DNA of 48,247 nt from an uncultured Selenomonadales bacterium (lineage in GTDB: Bacteria; Bacillota; Negativicutes; Selenomonadales; Selenomonadaceae), in the NCBI GenBank assembly GCA_937877565.1, contig CALFJB010000007.1, forward strand, positions 1-48,247, written 5' to 3'. A model generated the notes under the pieces. It was not told where the DNA came from, ran no database searches, and was given only the letters and a program-made list of their open reading frames with translations. Positions 8,637-17,010 of the stretch are shown piece after piece; positions within the stretch are counted from its first letter, which is position 1; each line of letters begins with the position of its first letter. A program made the position numbers and the translations under genes.

Positions 8637-10403
8637 ATGGATAGTAAAAAAAATATTATTGAAGATTTATATAAAAGTACGTTTATAGTTTTTCTGATGT
8701 CGATGCTGTCAATGGCTATTGGCAACGTTATCGACGGGATAATTATTGGAAATATGCTCGGCGCAGATGCAATGGCGGCGTTCGGTTTTACTGCACCTTA
8801 TCGAAAATTTTCTGTGATTTTTCCGAGTATCATTGCACTTGGTATGCAAATTCTCTGTAGCCAAAATTTGGGCAAAGGCAAATTAAATGAGGCTAACGGT
8901 GTTTTTTCGCTTGCATTGAGTGCCGCAATTTCACTGGCAGTTTTTTTCATTGTGGTAACTTTTATTTTTCCGGCGCAAATTGCAAATATACTTGGTGCGG
9001 AAGAAAGTTTGGGAGTTATTCGCGCAGAAGCTATTGATTATATGCAAGCTTTTTCGTTGGGACTTCCTACAGTTGCGGCGGTTGCACTTTTAACGCCAAT
9101 AATGCAACTTGACAGCGATAAAAAGCGGGCAGTTACTGCCGTTACAATTTTAAGCGTGACAAATGTTTTGGGCGATTTAATCTGCGTTACTTATTTTAGC
9201 GGAACAATGTGGGGAATTGGAATTGCAACGACTGTAAGTTATTATTTGGCGACGGGGTATTTGATTCTGCATTTTTTCAAGCCGACTGCAAATTTTAAAT
9301 TTAATCCTGCTTTTATGCAATTTTCAAAGTTAAAGGAAATGCTTTTAATCGGTTCACCAAGTGCGCTTGGGCGCGGCGCGTCAATGTTGCAGATTGGATT
9401 TTTAAATTATGTTGCTTTGAGCGTTGGCGGCGGCGCGGGCGTTGCGGCAGTTGCAATTTTTAACAATATTTTTTTAATGATTTATTCAATTCCAAAAGCC
9501 TTATCGCTGGCAGTTCAGATGATTTCCGGAATTTTATTTGGCGAAGAAGATAAAAAATCTATTTCACGTCTTGCCAAAATTGCGATAAAATATGCAACGG
9601 TAATTACTCTGACGATAGCGGGAATTTTAATTTTAGCCGCGCCGCTGATTGCAAATGCTTACCTTTCAGAAGAAAATCCTGCAGTTTTTGAAATGGTTGT
9701 TGATAGTATCAAATGTATTGCATTTAGTTTAACTTTGATAGCGTTCAGTGAAATGTTGAATTATTTTTATCAAGCTTGCGGTAAATTTAAAATTGTAAAT
9801 GTTATGGCTGTTGCAGGAAATATTCTTTTTATTGTGCCGTTCGTTTGGATTTTGACGCCGTATTTTGAAATGACGGGAATTTGGGCAGGATTTTTCTTGA
9901 GCAAACTTGCATTTTTGTTGGCGATAGTTTTTGGCGTTTGGTACTACTATAAAAAAATTACTTTCAATCCTGAAGATATGCTAATTTTGCCAAAAGATTT
10001 CGGTTCTCCAAATAATCCGCAAATGAATATGACTGTTACTTTTAAAGACGACGATTTAAGCATTTCTGAAGTTGTTGAAGTTTTTTTGGAAAAAAATAAT
10101 ATCAGCCGAAAAAAAACTATGTACGCTTCAATTTGCGTTGAAGAATTAGTGATGAATATTTTGGAACACGGCTTTAACGACGGCAAGAAACATTCTATTG
10201 ATATTCGAGTGCTGATAAAAGGCGACAAAGTAACTTTGAGAATTCGTGACGACTGCCGCCCGTTCAATCCCAAAAAGTGGCAGGAAATTTACAATTCTGA
10301 AGACCCAACGGCGCACATTGGAATAAAACTTGTTGCAAAAATGGCAAAAAGTATTCAATATATAAACGTGATGAATTTAAATTATCTGACTATAAAAATT
10401 TGA
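8637..10403 (+). CDS. MATE-family transporter fused to an RsbW-like ATPase domain (copy 2)
   Basis: A tandem paralogue of the preceding gene with exactly the same length (588 residues) and layout: transporter about 1-440, RsbW/SpoIIAB-like ATPase about 460-588 (N-box ICVEELVMNILEHGF, RIRDDCRPF, GIKLVAKMAK). This N-box keeps the more canonical EHG ending, whereas copy 1 reads EYG. Differences cluster in the middle of the transporter (for example FLMIYSIPKALS against FSMVETFPKAQA), as expected if the substrate or partner specificity has diverged. The gap to copy 1 is 21 bases, so both are probably cotranscribed. Function of the ATPase part is not established. Confidence 0.85.
   Translation: MDSKKNIIEDLYKSTFIVFLMSMLSMAIGNVIDGIIIGNMLGADAMAAFGFTAPYRKFSVIFPSIIALGMQILCSQNLGKGKLNEANGVFSLALSAAISLAVFFIVVTFIFPAQIANILGAEESLGVIRAEAIDYMQAFSLGLPTVAAVALLTPIMQLDSDKKRAVTAVTILSVTNVLGDLICVTYFSGTMWGIGIATTVSYYLATGYLILHFFKPTANFKFNPAFMQFSKLKEMLLIGSPSALGRGASMLQIGFLNYVALSVGGGAGVAAVAIFNNIFLMIYSIPKALSLAVQMISGILFGEEDKKSISRLAKIAIKYATVITLTIAGILILAAPLIANAYLSEENPAVFEMVVDSIKCIAFSLTLIAFSEMLNYFYQACGKFKIVNVMAVAGNILFIVPFVWILTPYFEMTGIWAGFFLSKLAFLLAIVFGVWYYYKKITFNPEDMLILPKDFGSPNNPQMNMTVTFKDDDLSISEVVEVFLEKNNISRKKTMYASICVEELVMNILEHGFNDGKKHSIDIRVLIKGDKVTLRIRDDCRPFNPKKWQEIYNSEDPTAHIGIKLVAKMAKSIQYINVMNLNYLTIKI
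9850..10039 (+). repeat. 190-bp block identical to 8062-8251
   Basis: Second copy of the perfectly identical block shared by the tandem transporter-ATPase genes. The offset between copies is 1788 bases, the same as the gene-to-gene distance, so an unequal crossover here would delete exactly one hybrid gene length. Confidence 0.9.
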
Positions 10404-10419
10404 CAAAGGAGCATTACAA

Positions 10420-11313
10420 GTGTATTTTGAGAGTAAAGTTTTGAACGTCGAATTAAAGCGGGCAAAAATACATTATATCCCTGACGTGGTTTACGCGCAG
10501 GTTGATACATTTGAAAAACCCGTGCAACTTTTGCAAATGGATTTATTAGTTCCGGCGATAAATAAAAAAATGCCTGCAGTAATTTTTGTGACGGGCGGCG
10601 GCTTTATTTCTGCAAATCGTGCGCGTATGCCGCAACTTAGAATGTTTTTGGCTGAAAATAATTTTGTAGTTGGCAGTATAAATTATCGCACTGCGCCAAA
10701 CAGTAAATTTCCCGCGCCTATTGAAGATGTAAAATCTGCGATAAGATTTATTAAGGCGAACGCGGCAAGATTTAATGTTGACGCCGAAAAAGTTTTTGTA
10801 ATTGGAGACAGTGCGGGCGGTTATCTTACGGCGTTTGCGGCAGTTACGAACGGCGACAAAATTTTTAACGTCGGTGCAAATTTAAATCAGTCAAGTAAAA
10901 TTGCGGCAGCAGTTGATTTGTACGGAATTTCAGACCCTGCGCGAATTGCTGAAAATTTTCCTGATATAGTACAAGCCGCGTACAATTTGCCCGGCGCAAT
11001 AGCGTCAATGTTTGTTAATGGCGTTCCTTATTTTACAGGAATGGGCGGCGGAATTTTAGAAACTCCTGATGCGGCGGCGAAGGCTAATCCAATCAACTAC
11101 ATAACAAAAAATTCTGCGCCAATGCTTTTAATGCACGGCACGGCAGATAATATAGTTTCGCCCGCGCAAACAGATTTACTGTTTCAAGCGTTGCGAAATG
11201 GCGGAGTCGAGGCTGAAAGGTACATTGTGCCAAATGCAAATCATTCAGATGATTATTGGTCACAGGAAGAAGTTTTCAATTTGATTTTAGATTTTTTGAA
11301 AAGATATATTTGA
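10420..11313 (+). CDS. Alpha/beta hydrolase (esterase/lipase, acetyl-hydrolase type)
   Basis: The 297-residue cytoplasmic protein has the hormone-sensitive-lipase-like fold: an oxyanion segment VTGGGFI (around residue 58, in place of the usual HGGG), the nucleophile elbow GDSAGG (Ser131), the acid region HGTADNIVSP and the histidine in NANHSDD near the C-terminus. It therefore has a complete Ser-Asp-His triad and probably hydrolyses a carboxyl ester; the natural substrate is unknown. The start is GTG 10420 after AAAGGAG. It follows the transporter pair by 16 bases and may be cotranscribed with it. Confidence 0.85.
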   Translation: MYFESKVLNVELKRAKIHYIPDVVYAQVDTFEKPVQLLQMDLLVPAINKKMPAVIFVTGGGFISANRARMPQLRMFLAENNFVVGSINYRTAPNSKFPAPIEDVKSAIRFIKANAARFNVDAEKVFVIGDSAGGYLTAFAAVTNGDKIFNVGANLNQSSKIAAAVDLYGISDPARIAENFPDIVQAAYNLPGAIASMFVNGVPYFTGMGGGILETPDAAAKANPINYITKNSAPMLLMHGTADNIVSPAQTDLLFQALRNGGVEAERYIVPNANHSDDYWSQEEVFNLILDFLKRYI

Positions 11314-11423
11314 TTAGAAGGAAAAAGGAAACAGGAGTAAATGTTCTTATTCATCGCATAGCAAATGCTCTTACTCCTCGCATTTGCAAGGAAAACAGGG
11401 ATTTGAAATTTTAACAAATAAAA
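11314..11423. other. Intergenic segment with an 8-bp hairpin
   Basis: This is the first part of the 331-base gap before murC-ddl. GCAAATGC (11361-11368) pairs with GCATTTGC (11380-11387). There is no T-run after it, so it is not a standard terminator. No gene is visible. Confidence 0.4.
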
Positions 11424-11588
11424 GACCGACCGTCCTGTGCCGCCCAATTAACTTCAAATAGGAGCGTGCAAGAAACTAAGTGCGACCAAAAGGAGCTCGT
11501 TTAGTTGGAGCGTGCGAAAACCTTAGGCGGCGGACGGGCGAAAAAGCGTTTCTTTGGTACTTTCTTTTCGTGACTGAAAAGAAAGTAC
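11424..11588 (+). repeat. Dispersed structured intergenic element, copy A
   Basis: It shares most bases with 25778-25938, including a run of about 47 identical bases beginning CCGCCCAATTAACTTC. A closing stem pairs CCGTCC/GCCGCC (11430-11444) with GGCGGC/GGACGG (11526-11537). An inner stem pairs AACTAA (11474-11479) with TTAGTT (11501-11506). A separate 13-bp perfect hairpin follows (11557-11569 with 11576-11588). In copy B the closing stem is CCCGTC/GACGGG and the tail hairpin has a different sequence but still pairs, so structure rather than sequence seems to be kept. It may be a small mobile repeat or a noncoding RNA. Confidence 0.65.
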
Positions 11589-11644
11589 ATATAAACTAAA
11601 AATTTAAAAATTAATTATTTAACATTAATTGGGAGGAAAAAATT

Positions 11645-13960
11645 TTGAATTATAGCGAAATGCTTAAATTAAAAAAATTTCACTTTGTAGGAATAGGCGG
11701 CGCGGGAATGAGTACGCTTGCCAAAATTTTAATAGAAATGGGCTATGAAATTAGCGGCTCGGATTGTGCAGATTCTGCCAATGTTCAAATGCTGAAAAAA
11801 CTCGGCGCAAAAATTTTTGTAGGTCACGACGCCCAAAATATTTCAAGCGAAATTGACGCAATAGTTTATTCTTCGGCGATTCCAGAAAATAATCCCGAAC
11901 TTGTAAAGGCAGCTGAACTTAATATTTTAAAATTGCACCGTTCAGATATTAACGCAATGTTGGTAAATTCCAAAAAAGGTATTGCGGTTGCAGGTTCACA
12001 CGGCAAAACTACTACAACTTCAATGATTGGTTACGTGCTGAAACATTCCGGCGCAGATCCGACGGTTATAATTGGCGGCGAAAGTTTGGACTTGGGCACG
12101 GGCGCAATTTTGGGAAAAAGTGATTATCTTGTTTCAGAGGCTGATGAAAGTGACGGCTCATTTGTAAAATTGACGCCAAATATTGCAGTTGTTACGAACG
12201 TTGAGGACGATCACCTTGACCATTACGGCAATGTTGAAAAACTGCGCGAGGCGTTCAAAAACTTTTTAGAAAATATCACTGATGACGGTGTGGCGGTTTT
12301 ATGTTTCGACAGTGAACCGCTTAGAAAAATTGCGGGTGAAATTAACCACAAAGTTATTTCCTACGCCATTGACAACGACGCTGATTTTATGGCAAAAAAT
12401 ATTTACACCAACGTTGACGGCGTAAGCTTTGACGTTTTCAACGGCGAAAAACTTTTGGGCAGGATAAAGCTTGCAATTCATGGGCGTCACAACGTTTTAA
12501 ACGCCTTAGGAACGCTTGCAACGGCTCTTCATATAGGAATACCCTTCGACAAAGTTTCAAACGCTTTAAGCGGCTTTCACGGCGCGAAAAGACGGTTTCA
12601 AACTAAGGCGAATATCAGCCGAATTTGGATTGTTGACGATTATGGACATCACCCGACCGAAATTGCGGCAACTTTGAAGGCGGCGCGTGAAACTAATCCC
12701 CGCCGCGTCATTTGCGTTTTTCAACCGCACCGTTATACACGTACAAAACTTTTGCTGAATGAATTTGGCACGGCTTTTACTGACGCTGATTTATTAATTT
12801 TGACTGATATTTATTCCGCCGGTGAAGAAAAAATCGAAGGCATCAGCGGCGAATCCATTTTGAATGAAGTTTTGAAAACTAATAAAAATGTTGAATACAT
12901 TCCGCAACGTGAAAGAATTGTCGATTATCTTTTGGATAACGTGACGGCGGGCGACTTGGTTATTACAATGGGCGCGGGCGATATTTACAAGACCGGCGAA
13001 GAATTGATTGAAAAAATTGATCAAATTCGCCACAAAAATAAAATCGTCGTGGTAATGGGCGGCACTTCCACAGAGGCTGAAGTTTCGCGCAGGACGGGCG
13101 CGGCAATTTATAACGCGCTTAAATCTAAAAATTACAACGTTGAAACTATGGAGCTTAATCCAAAAACTTTTGCCGCAGATATTTTAAAAACAAATTGCGC
13201 CATTGTCTTTAACGCGGTGCACGGTCTTTACGGCGAAGACGGCTTAATTCAAGGTACACTGGATATGTTGGATATTCCGTACACCGGCTCGGACGTTTTA
13301 TCGGCGGCAATTACAATGGACAAAGTGACAACTAAAAAAATGTTCACCTTCGCAAATGTTGCCACGCCGCGTTTTGAAGTTTATCGAATTGCTGACAAAA
13401 ATGAAACGCTTGCCGAACGTGTCGAAAAAGAATTTGGCTTGCCGGTCGTAATTAAGGCGGCGAATCAAGGCTCAAGTATCGGCGTTGAAATTGTCGAAAA
13501 GTCCGAAGATATTTTTGCGGCGATTGAAAATTCTTTCAAATACGGCGATGAAATTTTAGTTGAGGAATTTATCAAAGGGCGCGAATTAACGGTTGCAGTT
13601 TTCGGCAATGAAGACGAGGCGCAGGCGTTGCCGGTTATCGAAATTACAACAACTACCGGACGCTACGACTATGAAACGAAATATAAAAAAGGCGCGTCAA
13701 CGCACATTTGCCCCGCCGAAATTTCAGCTGAATTAACTGAAAAAGTACAGGCGTTGGCTGTCAGCGCGTTCAAAGTTTGCAAATGTAAAGGCGTTGCCCG
13801 CGTCGATGTTATGTTGTCTGAAGAAAATATCCCTTACGCTATTGAAGTTAATTCCGTGCCGGGTATGACGGAAACTTCACTTGTACCTGATGCAGCACGC
13901 GCCGCCGGTATTGAATTTCCCGAACTCTGCGAAAAAATTTTAGCGTCAGCAGGTTTTTAA
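11645..13960 (+). CDS. murC-ddl: MurC-Ddl fusion: UDP-MurNAc-L-alanine ligase / D-Ala-D-Ala ligase
   Basis: The protein has 771 residues with two complete enzymes. Residues about 1-460 are MurC, which adds L-Ala to UDP-MurNAc (VGIGGAGMSTLA, ATP site GSHGKTTTTSMIG, SDCADS, HHPTE). Residues about 465-771 are D-Ala-D-Ala ligase with an ATP-grasp fold (VVVMGGTSTEAEVS, the HGLYGEDG loop, AVEVNSVPGMT-like C-terminal motif). The start is TTG 11645, eight bases after GGGAGG. Both halves have normal lengths, so both should be active. The junction is a short charged linker (IDQIRHKNK). A MurC-Ddl fusion is known from Chlamydia. ftsQ follows one base later. Confidence 0.95.
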   Translation: MNYSEMLKLKKFHFVGIGGAGMSTLAKILIEMGYEISGSDCADSANVQMLKKLGAKIFVGHDAQNISSEIDAIVYSSAIPENNPELVKAAELNILKLHRSDINAMLVNSKKGIAVAGSHGKTTTTSMIGYVLKHSGADPTVIIGGESLDLGTGAILGKSDYLVSEADESDGSFVKLTPNIAVVTNVEDDHLDHYGNVEKLREAFKNFLENITDDGVAVLCFDSEPLRKIAGEINHKVISYAIDNDADFMAKNIYTNVDGVSFDVFNGEKLLGRIKLAIHGRHNVLNALGTLATALHIGIPFDKVSNALSGFHGAKRRFQTKANISRIWIVDDYGHHPTEIAATLKAARETNPRRVICVFQPHRYTRTKLLLNEFGTAFTDADLLILTDIYSAGEEKIEGISGESILNEVLKTNKNVEYIPQRERIVDYLLDNVTAGDLVITMGAGDIYKTGEELIEKIDQIRHKNKIVVVMGGTSTEAEVSRRTGAAIYNALKSKNYNVETMELNPKTFAADILKTNCAIVFNAVHGLYGEDGLIQGTLDMLDIPYTGSDVLSAAITMDKVTTKKMFTFANVATPRFEVYRIADKNETLAERVEKEFGLPVVIKAANQGSSIGVEIVEKSEDIFAAIENSFKYGDEILVEEFIKGRELTVAVFGNEDEAQALPVIEITTTTGRYDYETKYKKGASTHICPAEISAELTEKVQALAVSAFKVCKCKGVARVDVMLSEENIPYAIEVNSVPGMTETSLVPDAARAAGIEFPELCEKILASAGF

Positions 13961-13961
13961 A

Positions 13962-14705
13962 ATGTCTAAAATAAAAAGAGTTCACCGAAGCGGGCGGCGA
14001 CTTTTCAAGGGAATTGTATTTTTGACAATTTGCGGCGCGATTATTGGCTTTTTTGTCTACGTTCCTTTTTTTACGCTGAAAGAAGTTAAACTCAACGGCG
14101 CGGAAAATTTAACCGTCGAAGATATTTTAAAAGTTGGCGATATTTATATTGGCGAGCCAATTTTTGAACTGGAAACGGACAAAGTTAAAAGTCGATTGGA
14201 AAACGATTTACGAATTGAAAGCGTAACCGTGCGGCGAATTGTTCCAAGTCGTCTTGAAGTTACGGTAAAAGAAAGAAAAGCGATCGCCACGATTGTTTGC
14301 GATTACGGCTATTTAGATTTGGACAAAAACGGCAAAATTATTGACAGCTATAAAAATCTGCGCGAAATGTCAATTCCAATGATAACCGGTTCACAAGTGA
14401 AAGATAAATATATTGGCGACGACGTGGAAAATGAAATTGTATTGCAGATTTTAGTTTTCTTGCAAAAGTTGGACGCGGAAGCATTGGAAAAACTTTCTGA
14501 AGTGGCGATAATTTCGGCAGATTATATTGTGGCGTACACGGCAACTGAAAAATCTGTTCAAATTCGTATAGGAAAACTTGAAGAACGAATGGACGAAAAA
14601 GCAAATTTGGTACAAGATTTTCTGCACGATTTGGACAACAACCCGCACGACGTAGAATACGCCGACTTTAGTTATACTGCACCTTTCATAAAGCTTGCGA
14701 GGTAG
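13962..14705 (+). CDS. ftsQ: Cell division protein FtsQ/DivIB
   Basis: FtsQ (DivIB) is a bitopic divisome protein linking early and late division proteins. The 247-residue protein has a short basic cytoplasmic N-terminus, one membrane helix (about residues 20-42), a POTRA domain (FTLKEVKLNGAENLTVEDIL, about 50-115) and the FtsQ beta domain (about 120-230). It follows murC-ddl by one base and precedes the DUF881 gene by five bases, the Firmicute arrangement minus murB. Confidence 0.88.
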   Translation: MSKIKRVHRSGRRLFKGIVFLTICGAIIGFFVYVPFFTLKEVKLNGAENLTVEDILKVGDIYIGEPIFELETDKVKSRLENDLRIESVTVRRIVPSRLEVTVKERKAIATIVCDYGYLDLDKNGKIIDSYKNLREMSIPMITGSQVKDKYIGDDVENEIVLQILVFLQKLDAEALEKLSEVAIISADYIVAYTATEKSVQIRIGKLEERMDEKANLVQDFLHDLDNNPHDVEYADFSYTAPFIKLAR

Positions 14706-14710
14706 ATTTT

Positions 14711-15403
14711 ATGAGGAAACTTCGACAAATTTTAGGTGAAAGTTGGTCGATAACTTTTTTATGTGTGATAGTAGGAGTAATTTTGTCAACCGAATTTCGG
14801 CAAGAAGACGAATTGGAAACGTTGCCGCAAATTTCGGAGCTAACCACGCAAATTTTAAAACTGGAGCAGGAACAAGAAAATTTGCAGAAAAAAATTTCAG
14901 CCTTGCAACAAGAATTTGACCCGACGGCGGAAGAATTGGCAACAATCGAAGATTTAAAAATGTACGCAGGTTTAACGGCGTTGGAAGGCAGCGGCGTTAT
15001 TGTGCGAATGGACGACAGCAAAACAAATTCAAATGTTGGCGACAATCCAAATTTGTATGTGATTCACGACGAAGATATTTTACGAATTGTAAACGAATTG
15101 CGAGCGGCGGGCGCGGAGGCAATTTCAATCAACGGACAAAGATTAATCGCAACAAGTGAAATTCGTTGCGCCGGGCCCACGCTTTCAGTAAACAACGTGC
15201 GAAGTGCGCCGCCATATGAAATTATTGCTATTGGCGATATAAAAAATTTGGAAAGCTCAATAAAAATGCGCGGAGGCGTTGAGGACGCTTTAAAAGTTTG
15301 GGGGATTCAAATTGAAGTTTTGACGCTGGATAATGTTTATATTCCGTCGTACAGCGGGGATTTTCGTCACGTTTTTGCCAAAGTTGCTGAAAAAAAATTT
15401 TGA
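14711..15403 (+). CDS. DUF881 family protein (YlxW/YlxX-like)
   Basis: The 230-residue protein has an N-terminal membrane helix (about residues 12-30), a coiled coil (about 38-75, EQEQENLQKKISALQQ) and the DUF881 domain (about 85-228) with GVIVRMDDS and the conserved INGQRLIATSEIRCAGPTL stretch. In Bacillus the same family sits between divIB and sbp/ftsA/ftsZ, as here; its role in division is not settled. ATG 14711 lies five bases after the ftsQ stop. Confidence 0.88.
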   Translation: MRKLRQILGESWSITFLCVIVGVILSTEFRQEDELETLPQISELTTQILKLEQEQENLQKKISALQQEFDPTAEELATIEDLKMYAGLTALEGSGVIVRMDDSKTNSNVGDNPNLYVIHDEDILRIVNELRAAGAEAISINGQRLIATSEIRCAGPTLSVNNVRSAPPYEIIAIGDIKNLESSIKMRGGVEDALKVWGIQIEVLTLDNVYIPSYSGDFRHVFAKVAEKKF

Positions 15404-15636
15404 TTTAGGAAATATCTGACAGGATACAGGAAACAGATAAAAAATTGTTTAAGATTGTGTCTTGTTAATCGCATGTGGAGTGGGACACAAGGACGTGCGA
15501 TTTTCTTTGCGCCTACTAAAGAGCACGCTTGCTGCGCAACCGCGCAAGAAAGAAATGCCGTTTTCAAAAAAATAAAATCAAAATAAAAACTTTGTAACCA
15601 CGTTCCGAATATAATTAAACTTAAGGAGAAATAAAA
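15404..15636 (+). other. Structured 233-base gap with a possible pseudoknot
   Basis: No gene is visible. Two perfect 7-bp complementarities interlock: TTGTGTC (15455-15461) with GACACAA (15484-15490), and AATCGCA (15467-15473) with TGCGATT (15496-15502). They can form an H-type pseudoknot or compete as alternative hairpins. A GC-rich hairpin follows (CTTGCTGCGC with GCGCAAG, 15528-15548), then AGAAAGAAATGCCG, a short motif also present (reversed) near 29.2 kb. A TATAAT at about 15609 may be a -10 box for the next gene, without a convincing -35. Confidence 0.45.
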
Positions 15637-15966
15637 ATGTCAAAGGCAATAGGCGGCTTGATTGTCGGATTTTTTCTCGGTTACATTCTGCAAATTCCCG
15701 CCGATGAAAAAATTTGCGCCGTGATATTGCTTGCGGCGATTGATTCAATTTGCGGCGGCTTGATAGCGAAACTAAATTCAAATTTCAGCAATGCAATTTT
15801 AATCGTCGGTTTTATTACGAATTTAATTTTTGGACTCATTTTAATTTGTACCGGAAATATTTTGGGATTGAAATTGTACTATATCGCACTCTTTATTTTC
15901 GGCTTGAGAATTTTTAAAAACATTTCTGCATTGAAAGCACTTTTTTTAAAAAAATGTGACGTTTAA
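15637..15966 (+). CDS. sbp: Small basic protein (DUF1290 family)
   Basis: The 109-residue integral membrane protein has about four hydrophobic segments and the conserved early stretch of this family (GLIVGFFLGY...IPADEKICAVILLAAIDSICGG). In Bacillus subtilis the homologue sbp lies between ylxX and ftsA-ftsZ. Here it precedes two ftsZ genes with no ftsA. The ribosome site TTAAGGAGAA is strong. Molecular role unknown. Confidence 0.85.
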   Translation: MSKAIGGLIVGFFLGYILQIPADEKICAVILLAAIDSICGGLIAKLNSNFSNAILIVGFITNLIFGLILICTGNILGLKLYYIALFIFGLRIFKNISALKALFLKKCDV

Positions 15967-15978
15967 AAATTTTTTTAG

Positions 15979-16008
15979 TTGCTATGGCGTAAATGAAAAT
16001 TTTATAGT
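15979..16008 (+). promoter_or_regulatory. Sigma-A promoter upstream of the ftsZ pair
   Basis: TTGCTA (15979-15984), an 18-base spacer, then TATAGT (16003-16008). Transcription would begin near 16015, which makes the ATG at 16012 unusable and supports ATG 16051 as the start of the ftsZ-like gene. Confidence 0.6.
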
Positions 16009-16050
16009 AGAATGTACCGTAAAACTTTTTATAAAATTTGCAAGGGTGCG

Positions 16051-16959
16051 ATGAACTTTATGTTTGAAGTCGAATATTCTAACACAACGGCAACCATAAA
16101 AGTTGTAGGCGTTGGCGGCGGCGGTATCAACGCCGTCAATTTAATGATTTCACGCGGACTTGAAGGCGTGGAATTTATCGCTATTGACACTGATGCGCAG
16201 AGTCTTTCAACTTCGCAAGCTCCGCGCCGTATCAGAATTGGCGAAAAATCTTTTCAAAAAATCCTCAAAGAAATTTATGACGAACTTAGAGGCGCGAATT
16301 TAGTTTTTATCGTTGCGGGAATGGGCGGCAAAACGGCTACAAGTGCAGTTCCTTTTATTGCGGCTTGCGCACGCGCACTTGACGCAACGGTTATTTCTGC
16401 TGTCAGCATTCCATTTTCTTTTGAAGACCCCAGCCGAAAAGTTTTTGCTGATATGGGAATTGAAAATTTGCGCTGCAACGGCAATACAATTATTTTAATT
16501 CCAAGTGATGAATTGATTGGCGAAGAAAAAATTTCTGCAGAAAAAGCTTTCAAAGTTGCTGATGATTTTTCTTATAAAGTTGTTCAAGGTATTGCCCAAC
16601 TTATCACAATGCCCGGTATGGTAAATTTGGATTTTAACGACATTGCAGAAATTTTAGACGATTCAAGCTTTGCATTTGCCGGAATTGGCGAAGCGTGCGG
16701 CGAAGATTCTTGCGTAACTGCTACACAAAATGCTCTGAATTCGCCGTTAATTAAATCCAATATTCAAAGGGCAAACAGTGTTTTTATCAGCTTTATTGGC
16801 GGCTCGGAAGATTCTTTGACAATGTTTGAAGTCAATGAAGCCTCAAATATTGTTCAGGATGCGGCAAGCCCTGAAGCTGAAATTATGTGGGGTATGTCCG
16901 AAGACGAAAGTTTTGGCGATACCGTAAGAGTTGTGATTATTGCAACTCGTTTTAATTAA
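16051..16959 (+). CDS. Degenerate FtsZ paralogue (FtsZ-like protein)
   Basis: The protein is about 302 residues and clearly related to the FtsZ encoded just downstream, but it lacks the C-terminal linker and tail. The T1 loop GVGGGGINAV and the T7 loop VNLDFNDI are kept. The tubulin signature GGGTGTG has become GGKTATS (16324-16344), and the T3 region between IRIGEK and the next helix has lost about 18 residues, including GLGAGARPERGE. GTP binding or hydrolysis in the normal manner is therefore doubtful, while the reading frame is intact and conserved elsewhere. It could cap or regulate FtsZ filaments, or be a decaying duplicate. ATG 16051 follows AAGGGTG; ATG 16060 is an alternative. Confidence 0.85.
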   Translation: MNFMFEVEYSNTTATIKVVGVGGGGINAVNLMISRGLEGVEFIAIDTDAQSLSTSQAPRRIRIGEKSFQKILKEIYDELRGANLVFIVAGMGGKTATSAVPFIAACARALDATVISAVSIPFSFEDPSRKVFADMGIENLRCNGNTIILIPSDELIGEEKISAEKAFKVADDFSYKVVQGIAQLITMPGMVNLDFNDIAEILDDSSFAFAGIGEACGEDSCVTATQNALNSPLIKSNIQRANSVFISFIGGSEDSLTMFEVNEASNIVQDAASPEAEIMWGMSEDESFGDTVRVVIIATRFN

Positions 16960-17010
16960 AATAAGCAAATTTTTTTTGACTGTAAAAATTAAATATGGAG
17001 GAGAGATATA

